Shown here piece after piece: positions 33,640 through 44,409 of a stretch of DNA of 64,000 nucleotides. Origin of the DNA: Eumeta japonica (Eukaryota > Arthropoda > Insecta > Lepidoptera > Psychidae); the NCBI GenBank assembly GCA_005406025.1, contig BGZK01000098.1:372001-436000 (forward strand), written 5' to 3'. Both the position numbers and the translations under genes were made by a program. How positions within the stretch are numbered: the first letter of the stretch is position 1; the number at the start of each line of letters is the position of its first letter. The notes under the pieces were generated by a model. That model saw only the letters and a program-made list of their open reading frames with translations, was not told the origin of the DNA and did no database searches.

Positions 33640-36140
33640 GATGCAGTGGACGAATACTTTACAAAAGAATCCAATGCCAGATCAATTAGTAAATATAAAT
33701 ATTGACAAATTTCATGAGTTAAAATAAAAAAGATTTTTAACAAGCGCATAGATAAGCAAACATTGAAGTGTTACCGTATACGTTTTGTTTACCCTTCTGT
33801 TACGGAACGCTAAAAAAATTAAAAATTTCAATCAGTGCGACAAGTGCTTATCGTTATACAATTTATATACAAGCGGATGGAAGTAAAATGATAAATGAAT
33901 AACAAATGAAATATCAATAATTAATTTAATTTATTGCATGTCAAGTGTACATGAAAAGCTAAGAAACAAATTTTGCGATAATCGATGTTCTAACTTACAG
34001 AAAACCGCGACACAAAGGAAGTTTTAATACCTTCGATAGGTACAGGCCTCGTAGAGTTCTGACATCGTAATAGATTTGAAATAGCAATGCGTCAAATGAT
34101 TATGCAGAACTTACTTATTAAAGAGCTTTAAGCGATACAGTTACGTATCTCCGAAAGCGACACGTTTGGATGTAAACAACAATCCCCTAACTTGCTTTCG
34201 TGAAATTAGTTTCACGCCAGGGTTCGCCTTGATTAGCTATACAGTTAAAAGCAACCCAATTAAGTCTTCAACTTCGGCCACTGCCACGTAGTTGGGGATA
34301 ACTGTTGAGGCGAACTGTGCCCCGGCGAAATTAGTTGCGACATCTTCACACGGCCGAAGTTGTATTGATCCTATTTTATAAGCGATAATATTGTAATGAA
34401 GGAAAGTTTCTCGTTAATAAAGACTTTTCCTCGCGTGCGCGTACACATAGGTACATGAAGTTTGCGAGGTTTTGTATGTATTGAGTGTCTGTGACTACTC
34501 GAGCGTAAAAAGGCTAAATGGTTTTTTTAAAACCTTTTCTGTGTGTAAATTTGTACATTTGTATATACGCGCATCACACGAAAACTATTGCATGTAATAG
34601 CATCGGATTTACAAAAATTAAATGTTATGTACGTACTAATTTAGTATGATTTATACGATTTAAATACGTTCACTGATTGTAAGAGTTGATCTATATTACC
34701 GAGATTCTAAAAGACATAATAAGTAAGTGATTTTTTATTGATTAGTAAATAAAAATTTTAAAAAAATTGAGAAAATCATTCCCATATCAATGAGAAAGTG
34801 TCACTGTTTTATATTTACTGGGAAAGTCTCCATTTTAGAAGGTAAAGTTGCAGTTAGAAATAATTGCGGTTACAAATTATAAGTGCAATAAATTCTTATA
34901 TACGTATCAAAATTTTTTTTCAATCGATTAGCATTACATAATAAAGTAAAAGAAATTTACATTTAGTTTTATCTAATCATACGAAATTTTTCGAATTAAG
35001 ACTTTAAGTAATAGAAGTTTCGGAAATAGACGATAGACAATTATTACAAATCATTTTGAAACATACGTCTTTGGAATTTAAATCAATTTTATAAAGATTC
35101 GGCACTTATAAATTATTTCTAGATCACTAACGCAGAATGTGTCCCTCGTGTGTCTACATCTATACTAGAGAATTCAGTAAATATAAGCCTTTACTTTTAC
35201 ACAATTCAATTAATATCTCACTGCAGTCTCCTCTAAGGATAGGATGTCTAACCATAGACCCACGCTGGTCTCTGATCTTGTGCGATTGCCGACAATTTAA
35301 TAACACACAGAATAATGTAATTACGTTGACATGTTAGACTACCATAAAGGCGATGGCATAAAGATACCATAAATACGACATGTAGAACAGTACAACACAC
35401 TATTTCTAAATATATTTCACACCCTAGAAAGTTAGAAGGGTCTTATATATGTAAAACTTAATTTTTTAAATAAAATATACGGGAGGTGTTATTATTCTAG
35501 TTTAAAATTAGTTGGAACATTACATTTGGAAAACTACTCAAGATTAGTTATGAAACACCGGCCAAGGTGGGAGGTCTGGTATTCCACAAACGAAACAATA
35601 TTTACCATTACATTGTGTTTAAATCAAACGGCTTTTGAATTCCTAAGCAATCGAGTTTCGCTCGGCGTCTTTCAATTTTGCAGTGGGAATGTGACAATTT
35701 TCCTCGGGGACAGTTCTTAATATTCGTTTCCAACAATAAATATTATACACATAATATACAAGTCTCATTTGCTACCTGTTCTGATTCTAACAATGTCACG
35801 TAGTATCATCTGTCTAATTTATATCACATAACGCCATCTGTTGTTAAAAACGTTATAGTAAGCCCATTGAAAGTTCTACGCTACATTCAGTAGCACAGCA
35901 ACAATGCAATTATAAAAAATTCTAAAAGATGGCAAAGGAAGGACAAAGCAATGTTTAGAGAATTGTTTGTGATTAAATTTTTTCAGGAAAAAGACCCAGA
36001 CAGACAAACTTGAAAAAGCAAAACATTATCAAAATACATATTTACGTGCAAATCGTTAGACTCGTTTCAATGACACCGACGTACAAATTTAATAAGATTG
36101 TCGCGCGACGTGAACGCGGCCTTACTGTAACGGATATTTT
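33640..36140. other. AT-rich non-coding stretch
   Basis: A possible repeat tail 'TTACGGAACGCTAAAAAAAT' occurs near 33800. The patch 34200-34375 is GC-richer and carries short inverted words (AACTTCGGCCA and CGGCCGAAGTT). Two plus-strand ATG frames of 64-66 codons (35137-35337 and 35526-35720) match nothing. No gene is supported. Confidence 0.35.
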
Positions 36141-36150
36141 AATAGAATAG

Positions 36151-36236
36151 TATAAAACGCGCCGTTCACCATCAATTCGGTGCGATTGCTAGTGATTGAT
36201 CGCCTATTTCAAGACAAATTATCTACGCGAACGGTA
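36151..36236 (+). promoter_or_regulatory. Candidate core promoter with TATAAAA box
   Basis: TATAAAA at 36151-36157 is followed by the CpG-rich 'CGCGCCGTTCACCATCAATTC', giving an initiator-like ATCAATT about 20-25 bp downstream. A possible donor, GAACG|GTATAG, follows at 36231. Upstream (36095-36125) is also CpG-rich. No coding start is evident nearby. Confidence 0.22.
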
Positions 36237-36545
36237 TAGAGATGTTTCCATATCTACGTTTAGAATTTCTTATCTATTATAGGCTATTCCCTTGGAAAAT
36301 ATGCTTTACATGTTATATATTCCCTGCCGTACAAATGATAAATCTTCGATCTCGGAATGGCACCTTTTTGATATCGATGATTTTTATTATTGCACTTTGT
36401 TTTATCTCTTAAATTTATTCGTCTCGGTAAGTTTATTTAATATACAATTTATTGATATACAAGTTACAATTGTATGTAAATTATATATCATTGATATATA
36501 ACTTACATATAATAAATGTGAAGCAGAAATTTATTTCTGTTTCCT

Positions 36546-37322
36546 GGTTTTTAGGGTTCCGAAATGGCATAAACAGAACTCTTATAGTTTCGTCATGTCC
36601 GTCCGTATATCACAAGCACTTTATTCTAAAACTACAAGATATATATATATATTAATAAAATTAATAGTATCGGTGTTTTGTATAAGCCGCTACTTAATTT
36701 AGTAGTTAAATAACAAAAATAAATATTTCTAGGTGGCACTCCATACATGTAACAGAAGCCGAAAATAATTTCTTTTAGAAAACATCAATGAGTGGCACAT
36801 ATTTTGACATTTCTTTTAAAAAATACTTTAAGGTTTTCAAGCAATTTTTTTGATTAAGTGCAAATTTTCGGAAATCATAGCTCCAAAAGTAGCAGAAATT
36901 GTGTACCTCTTTATTTTTTGAATTGTATTACCAAAAATTATGAAAAAAAATACAAAGGTATATTTTCCATCTTTTTTAGACTTAATAAATACTTGCAACG
37001 AAAATTATTTTGTACATGATCGAATATATCATTTTTGGATTATTGCCGGAAAACTGCGTTTCTCAACAAAATAACGTAAGTGCCATGAAGATACGTTCTT
37101 TTGCTGGTGCTTTTTAGTTTGCACTATTTTAAGAGTAATAGTCGACATACCTACTTGTTTTTCTAGTTACAGGTGGCTAAAATGCTTACATTTATATGCG
37201 TTAAACATTGAAAAAAGAGTAACAAAGTAGTTTTTTCATCTGTAGTGCACTTCTATGTCGTATAGGTAACAGCTACGGAATCCTACATTGAGCATGGTCC
37301 TATACGCTCTTGGCCGGTTTTT
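36546..37322 (-). mobile_element. Reverse copy of the 'AACCGGCCAAG...GGAACCCTAA' element
   Basis: Read on the minus strand, the head 'AACCGGCCAAGAGCGTATAG' starts at 37322 and the tail 'CATTTCGGAACCCTAAAAAC', preceded by 'ACGGACGGACATGACGAAAC', ends at about 36546. These are the same ends as in 26566-27214 and 59903-60980. The interior is AT-rich without a frame. Confidence 0.5.
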
Positions 37323-37545
37323 TTTTTCGTTTTGCATAAACATGTTGTACATATATTTCTAACATTAAAATTAAATACAAACACAGCTTTTTAACAATAA
37401 TGACGACAGTTTTATGTGTATAAAAGTGGTTTTTTATGATTTACCTTTTCGAGTACTGTAATGTAATTATCGCATTTAAATAAACAGCGAAGTGTAAGAC
37501 GCTACACAATAAAAAAAATATATTTTTGCTCTACACTTTCGTAAA

Positions 37546-37605
37546 CAACCGGCCGTGTGCGTTTCGGAGTCGCATCCGAAGGGTTCCGTACCGCCGTACA
37601 ATATT
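37546..37605 (+). mobile_element. Head of another 'AACCGGCC...GGGTTCCGTA' element
   Basis: 'AACCGGCCGTGTGCGTTTCG' followed by 'ATCCGAAGGGTTCCGTACC' is the head of the same family. No tail is found in the following 500 bp, so the copy is truncated. It lies head-to-head with the reverse copy ending at 37322. Confidence 0.45.
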
Positions 37606-37971
37606 GAAGCCTACATAATTTTTAAAAGTAGTAATGAAAAACCAAAACAAATATTAAGATGATTTCCACTATAAAAATCCCTATTAATTTACAACTTGAT
37701 TTTAATTTTACTATTTAGTTTTATAGCTACTATAGTAATACATACTGTGTGAACACTTTAAGCGTCTACCTATTGTTATTGTCAAAATCAAAAAATAATA
37801 GATAAATAAACAAACACTACAGTTATATTATGTTAAAATGACAAGTTCATTAATGTTATCAAATCATTAAGATAAAACTAATAAAATATCGTGGGACACC
37901 TGACAGATGCGTAGCTTTTTACGCTTTGTACGATAAGTTAAATTATTGAGAAAATATGAATTAATAAAACT

Positions 37972-38172
37972 ACGATATGGTAATAAACAATCCACCATAT
38001 CGTTTTTAATACTCAAATACATGCCCCGCTACTAATTTACCTTTGCTACTAAGTTACCCCGCCTTATTCTTCTAATTAGTAGTATGAGGCGGTGTAACTT
38101 AGCAGCAAATGTAAATTAGTAGCAGTATCTCCTGATACTGTTTTACATAATTATGTAAAACAGTATCAGGAG
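37972..38172. repeat. Three consecutive hairpins including a perfect 44-bp palindrome
   Basis: (1) 37972-37981 (ACGATATGGT) pairs with 37994-38003. (2) 38029-38066 pairs with 38085-38123: about 38-bp arms with few mismatches, around GCTACTAATTTAC and AGTTACCCCGCC. (3) 38129-38150 pairs with 38151-38172 with no loop, a perfect palindrome centred on TACATAATTATGTA. No coding sequence. Such a strong inverted repeat is expected to form cruciforms and is prone to deletion, so its survival suggests recent origin or a structured element. Confidence 0.8.
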
Positions 38173-38179
38173 TCGAAAT

Positions 38180-39230
38180 TATATTAACAATATTTTGAAT
38201 GTAACCTTTTCGCTTTTCTCACTCTTGTACTCTGTCTATCTCACTCACTCACACCGACAACACGCCCGCTGGGCAGTAACGAGGTGCGTTAGACCGTCGC
38301 TTTGTTTCATTTTTCTTGAAATAGGTCCTCATGTAATTTTGATTTAATGAGAAATCTGTTTTTTAATATATCTTATTATGGATTACTATTAATCAACATT
38401 TTTGTAATAGTCTTGCGGTAAATGTAAATTTATTACTACTTTCATAACTGCCAGTTCTATTTTACCATTCTGTTAGCTGTATAAATGTCTAGAATTCATT
38501 TTTTCTGCGATGTCTATCTGCTTGTCCTGTGACAATACGAGATACACTCACGAAGACACGCACAAACACACCACACGCACATATATTTATTATATACAAA
38601 GTTATATTGTCATATATCATTAGAGATTATAGTAATTAAAGTATTGAACACTACGGCAAAAACACTACCACAAAATAAAGAAGAAAGTAAAAGTTCAATT
38701 GTTTTTTTCAGACGAGCTTGTATTGTTCATTAACGAATTTACTTTTATTCTTTCCTTAAAATATTACAAATCATTTATATTATCCAATTTATTAAATAAT
38801 AATCTCATTGTCGAAATCAGGCTAAAATTGAGGAATAAGACGTAGAAATAAAAATATTTTACTTGTGTTGAACCATAAACCAAACTTATATAAATATTGG
38901 CTTGGCCTATCGATGTTATAATAAATCTGCTGTAGCGAAAGATATATGTGAGCATCCCTATAAATCATATTTTATTAGAGAACAGATAAAATTGCTTAAT
39001 CTGTGGCTTTGCCCGAGAAACCCAAAATCCATGTTAATAAATTATTTATATTCCAACCTTGCGGGACACTGACGTAATCTTTGCAGAAGGAAACTCCTTA
39101 TTATAATGATCGGTAATTTTTTAACGGTTTTTAACGGTAACGGTTTTAAGGAGCGAAAATAAAACACATAAAGACTTTTTAAATGCTTATGTCACTTTCT
39201 TTCTTTGTCTATCCGTCATGTATACACATA
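38180..39230. other. AT-rich non-coding stretch
   Basis: I see no gene. A few CA-rich words lie near 38560. Confidence 0.45.
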
Positions 39231-39232
39231 AA

Positions 39233-39255
39233 TACACACACACACACACACATAT

Positions 39256-39333
<78 letters not shown>

Positions 39334-39345
39334 TGTGTGTGTGTA
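39233..39345. repeat. (CA)n-(TG)n compound microsatellite
   Basis: A (CA) run of about 20 bp (39233-39252) and a short 'TATTA' spacer are followed by about 86 bp of (TG/GT) with one C interruption near 39333. The two runs are complementary, so the locus can also fold as a hairpin. Confidence 0.95.
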
Positions 39346-39659
39346 AGGTGTGAAACATATTCGAAAATTTTGTACTTGCAATGACTGTGCAATTATATAA
39401 AAAGCTAAAAATTAATTAATATTAATAGCAGAGCAGGCCTACGGTGGCAGACATTGTTCTCATAAATTTATAATATTGTTATCTGCCTTTAAAACATTAT
39501 TTGATTCAATTATCAGATGAGGGTACATTTTTCTAATGCCAGATCTTAGACTGATATATATATATAGTCTAGTTTTCTCTCTCGTCACATCAATGAATGG
39601 AAAAGTAGCGTTTTCAATATCACTCAATACCGCCATCTGAGGATATAACTCAACCGTCT

Positions 39660-39773
39660 ATGGTCGAAATCACCTCAGCGCGCAGAGCACTCGATAACGG
39701 AATGCCGCGGGCCGCTGACGCACGCGCCGCTCTCCGCTACCGCGAAGTGTATCATACGTCATCGATGCAATAA
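39660..39773 (+). other. Short GC-rich open frame, possible exon
   Basis: A GC- and CpG-rich patch holds a 37-codon ATG frame (39660-39773) containing 'GMPRAADARAALRYREVYH'. The minus strand is also open, from an ATG at about 39756 (MTYDTLRGSGERRVRQRPA) to a donor-like CTGAG|GTGATT near 39676. I cannot choose between an exon on either strand and conserved non-coding DNA. Confidence 0.17.
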
Positions 39774-40261
39774 CGATATCGGCGGGCGATACAGAAAATT
39801 AAAATTGCGACGTATCTTATTCAAATGTGATCGGATGTCAGCCTAGTGTCCCATACTGCGTGCGAGCGGTGAACAAGTTGAGGCTTATCCTGAAATTGTG
39901 TTCGAAGTGAATATGCCTTTTTGTAGGACGACGCAAATTTATGTTCATCTTATGATCACACATCGATTAAATCGTCCTCTTTACGATAAAACCTTATGCG
40001 TCCGCAACTTAAGTCAATAATATATAGTAAATGTTTAAAGTTCAATCTTTTAGAAACCGTATTTTGTTAAAATTTTGCTACCGATTAATAGAAATACTAC
40101 CGTATGTGCTTTTCTCAAATCACCAATAGCACGTTAAATAGTTTAAATTTTCAGTACAGATCCTTAACTTTTTATATTATTTCTACTTTGCGAACAACCC
40201 CTTATAATTGTCACAAAGGACAGGTATAATTTTCCTTTTTGCTACGAAACGACAACTTACA

Positions 40262-40505
40262 TCTGCCAAGCGACGAAAGTACGACGCCTATTTGACGTCA
40301 CCGACATAGCTTGTACGTGGACGTCGTGCTGTACGTCTCGTAGGACATAACACAATTGCGGCGGCATCCTATTACACTTTAATTGCCACGTCGTCAGAGG
40401 GTCTAGACGTCCTTTGACAGCGGTTCGGGCTCTCGTCCATGAGTTTGGAAGTTTCATCGAGCCCGCACTTTTGACGGTTAGGGTCGGCGTTATAAATGAC
40501 GTCAT
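40262..40505 (-). CDS. Candidate exon with strong GTAAGT donor
   Basis: On the minus strand a GC-richer segment runs from about 40505 to a consensus donor, GGCAGAT|GTAAGTTG, at 40262/40261. An ATG frame of about 82 codons covers it (including 'SMKLPNSWTRARTAVKGRLD'). A second frame is also protein-like ('YNADPNRQKCGLDETSKLMD'). This second frame continues, through one TAA, from an upstream open stretch at about 40520-40770 that includes 'YSSGNTLCLFTRTRNVRQLD'. At the upstream edge TGACGTCA (a CRE site) abuts TTTATAA, so the same segment could instead be a promoter plus 5' exon. I recognise no family. The donor and composition support an exon; the frame is undecided. Confidence 0.27.
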
Positions 40506-40769
40506 AGCGAAAGGGTGATTAGTGTTTTCGTTGGCTTAATTCCAGAAACGATATCCCCGAAGGAACGTCTTGATAATTCTCGCCGTCTAACTGTCGCACG
40601 TTTCTTGTTCTCGTGAATAAACACAATGTATTTCCGGAAGAGTAAGCTAATAGACGGCTATACTGTTTAATTCGGAAAATATTTTCATTTGTCTTAAGTT
40701 TCAATTTGCAAGTTAACTCAGACGCTATGAGAATAAAACATTGTCTATGACAGGAGACACTTCAGTAGT

Positions 40770-41925
40770 AGATTAATAAAATTCGGGTTTGGAAATGCGC
40801 ATTTGAACGAGTGACAGAAAAAAAAAATGATAACACAAATACTAACATGTAAGATTGTGCATAACTTACACTGTATATTCTCATATAATTTATTTGTATA
40901 TTACTAACTTTCCGCTCGTAGCTTCGCCCGCAAGGACATTGAATGAATTTATTCGTCTTATTCTTTCGATCGATCCTGCTGTAAAATGTAGAGTGTAATG
41001 TAAAATGTATACATGTTCAATTCCTTTAGCTACTTCATGCACTCTTATCCTTATCAATATCTTCTGAATCGCACCTCAGTTCCATTTTGTGGACTTATAG
41101 AGCAGTTAAATAGTAGGGGAACGTGTGGAAATTATAGCTGACGATGAAGTCGAAGATCAGCCCAATAAAACTGAACATTAAATCTACCGCAAAAAGGAAT
41201 CGAGCTGTCGTGTCGTCTATCTTCCTTTTGCTCCGACCACCTTTACTGCGTTTCCCAACATTGTAGCGAAACTATAAAAGACTAAAGTAAAACCCTTTTT
41301 ACAGCATTCAAATCCTTCCGCAATAAATGCACGGATGGCTACTTTAATTAAAAACTTCCGTTCAGATGGGCCATTCCTGCCTCCATCGGCCCCCTTCTCT
41401 CTGCAACAACCCTCCTTCCTCCGTCAGGTATCTCGTTCTTACCCAAGAGGCATGTAAAGCATTGGTGACTACTCATCGCTCGCATGCTCGTTTACCTCTC
41501 GACAATGCTATGAAGAAAAACCATCGCAGTTAAATTGTATGTGGCAGTAACGATCGACTGGTCAAGAATTGTCAAATTCAAATCAGGAACGTGTCAAAAG
41601 ATATATGCTTCGAACCCTGACGACAGCGGGATTGTTCTATGGTTTTTGACTTAAAATTATATAATAATACAAACCGCCTATTTTCCAGCAGCGTAGGCTA
41701 TAGATTTCCATATGATACGATCTTTGCATATCTCTCTTGCTTTGCTGATATCTATCAATCTTTTTATTCAATATAATTCCGCTTTCGAGCGAAATTCTTA
41801 GGTAAATGCAGGCAAACACATCCACCAGGGCGTAAGGAGTGTTAAAAAGAACCAACAGATGCGCTTCCAACCACCTCATGCGACATGCAGTCATGCAGTG
41901 AACATGCAATCAATAAACAATTAAC
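40770..41925. other. Non-coding stretch, mixed composition
   Basis: A fragment near 40910-40935 ('CCGCTCGTAGCTTCGCCCGC') resembles a repeat tail. A pyrimidine-rich tract lies at 41370-41435. A minus-strand frame at 41637-41909 matches nothing. No gene is supported. Confidence 0.35.
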
Positions 41926-41929
41926 ACTT

Positions 41930-42074
41930 GCTTAGGTGTTCGATATCTGTCAATCCTTTTGGATCAATATTCAGTTCCTCGGATAGGATTTCGTAAAGGA
42001 AGAACAGATTCGAGGGTCAGCGATGGGTTGCATGCTGCATGTTAATGCGTGTTGCAGGCAAGCGTCTAATTATG
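41930..42074 (-). repeat. Solo arm of the 'GCTTAGGTGTTCGATA' family
   Basis: 'TTGCTTAGGTGTTCGATATC' to 'TTGCAGGCAAGCGTCTAATT' matches the left arm of 25877-26408 and the reverse complement of 49641-49784. Non-coding. Confidence 0.6.
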
Positions 42075-42079
42075 AATTT

Positions 42080-44210
42080 CCACGAATTACCACCTCACAC
42101 AATACAATATCAATATAATATTTGAAAGTGGCAAATACTTTATATTACAAAAAAAGTGTCAGTATTCTACACAGAGCGAGGAATTCAAATCAAGAATTAA
42201 TTCTACTTCGCCCCAAAGGAGTTGAATTCATTGAAGAGATTAACTAGAAATTGTACTAAATTTTGCGACATAAAAGACATTCTCGGAATATGTATAAACC
42301 AACCACGGGTTTCTATGTTTAAGTAGTTGAAAATACAGACTGTAAACGAGTATTAATTTTGATTACTTATAAATTTGTAGGAGGAAAGACCGATAGGTTT
42401 TTTTTTTATTGCCTGACCGAACACTCGTAGACGGATTTATGTAACGATGATTACACGTACATTTGAAGAGGTATATTTTTTAAACTCTATAAATATCGCG
42501 ATAAAATAATAAAGGGTTTCGATGATTTAACTGGATTTAAAGCCAGAAACGTGATGGGGTTCAATTTGGCAATGCACTCCACGCCCGACCCGTTCCACCG
42601 CTCGGGCAAGAGTGGCGTAAAGGTAGAATATCATGGATACCTGTCCCTCCCTCTCACTTAACTGACCACACGTGACAGTTGAGCTGTCATTTCAGTATTC
42701 GGTGTTACGTTCAGAAACAAACTGATTCTAATAAGAATTATCGTTAGAAAATCAATAATAGGGTAGCTTACTGATATGTCGAATATGTTATTTGTGGATG
42801 AATTATGAAAGGTGCCTAGAAATGGTGACTAAAAATGAAATCAATATTATAATAAAACCGGTTAAAAAACAAACAGGTATTGTATTTATGAGCTTATATG
42901 ACTTATAAGCCATCAAAAATTCTATGCCATTTCTTTCTAGAAAAAGGGAGCTTATAGTTATTCTGTGGCGCTTGTGAATAATGACATCGCTGGGTACTAG
43001 TGCCTTCTCTATTCAATTGGTAATTTAAAAAACAAGAAACGCAAGTGGACAGTATTAAGGTATACCCCCCACGTATTTTTGGTTTCGGCCGACCTTCTGT
43101 AACACTCAGTTTACTTCGAGATATTCTTCTTCACCGCTGAAATAAGTAAAAATAGAGAGAAAAGACAGATATTTATAAAAACTTATTTCGTCGAGCATTA
43201 TAGGATTAAAAATTATATGCAAACTCTAGAAACTCAGAGTGGACAAAGACGAAAACATGGACAAAGACATTTCACAAATTGAATTCACTTTTTATTTCTC
43301 CTCACTGTGTTCAGCGTCAGACTAAATTTGAAGGTTGTAGATATCATTTAATAGATGTTAAGTTAATTGCAACCAATAAACCGACAGCGGCAATGACTTA
43401 GTTATTGACCATTTCTCGGTTATACTTTGGGAAATAATCTTCTTCAGTGAAGTCTTTTTACAATTTTTTATGTCGATATTACAGTAAAAGTTATTTTTGA
43501 CTTCGTTATAGTCGGGCTCCTGTAGCAGACTTTCGGCTCTATAAAGTTATGAATCTCAAATAAAATTTAATGAAGTAATTGGCCTTTTCAAATTTTTTCG
43601 CAGTCTGTTTTTTTTACTCGACAATACAGGTAATTTTAAGAAACTGGTTTGAAATCTTTTTTTCGGTTTTTATTAAAAATTACATATTTTTTTATGAAAA
43701 TTCTTCTAGCTTGCCGTTACAGATAAAGTTAGCGAAATATAGCCTTCGAATTGCAATTAAGATAATAAAGACTGGTGTGAAAATTGTCAACGTCTATTAT
43801 CAAACACAGTATGTATTGCAAATTGTATATAAAAGCGAAAAATGAACAAGAAACGCGCTTTCATATATCTCTACAACCTCCACTCGTTTACAAAAGATTA
43901 TTTGACAGTTGACGTTGGCAACTGCTGCGGTTGATTTTTTTTTTTTTTTTGGTATCCTAGAGCTGACTTAAAAACAGCACAGTATAGCTTGAACGTCACT
44001 TTATTAGACATTAAAAAAAATGCGTTTTCATAAAAGGAGGTTTAAAAATTCTTTTCCAATTGGAATTTCTACAGAATTGTACACACCTTCGAAAAAAATT
44101 TCAATTGTGAAATTAGGAAAAATTAATACGAAGAACTTAAACATGACCTAGATTTTGACCAGGCTAACCTTATAATAATTGTCTATGATAGTAACTTATA
44201 TTTCAGTTTT
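42080..44210. other. AT-rich non-coding stretch
   Basis: A GC-richer patch at 42555-42690 carries no clear frame or repeat that I recognise. A plus-strand 88-codon AT-rich frame at 43579-43845 starts with TTG and looks like chance. Confidence 0.35.
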
Positions 44211-44214
44211 TTTT

Positions 44215-44405
44215 AACTTTCCGCTAGGAAATTGAAAATGTTTCATCAAATTGGAAAGTTACTCTTTCCAGTCCGTTTTTCGAAAATTGGATTTTCATCA
44301 GACCTTGACGTTTTAGGGCCCTAGGAATTTATTTCGGCCATTCGCCGAGTAAGTTTGTATGTCCGTGTGTATATGTGTGTGAGTGTGTTTGTATGTATTT
44401 GCGTG
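44215..44405 (-). repeat. Truncated copy of the 'GGTTAACC...GGGAAGTT' repeat
   Basis: 'AACTTTCCGCTAGGAAATTG', 'TCATCAGACCTTGACGTTTT' and a GT-rich 'TATATGTGTGTGAGTGTG' block match the terminal part of 32970-33200 in the same orientation. The rest of the element is missing. Confidence 0.55.
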
Positions 44406-44409
44406 TAAT

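Noticed and set aside
39187..39381. Thr-His repeat frame on the minus strand
   Set aside because: Artefact of the (CA)n/(TG)n microsatellite.
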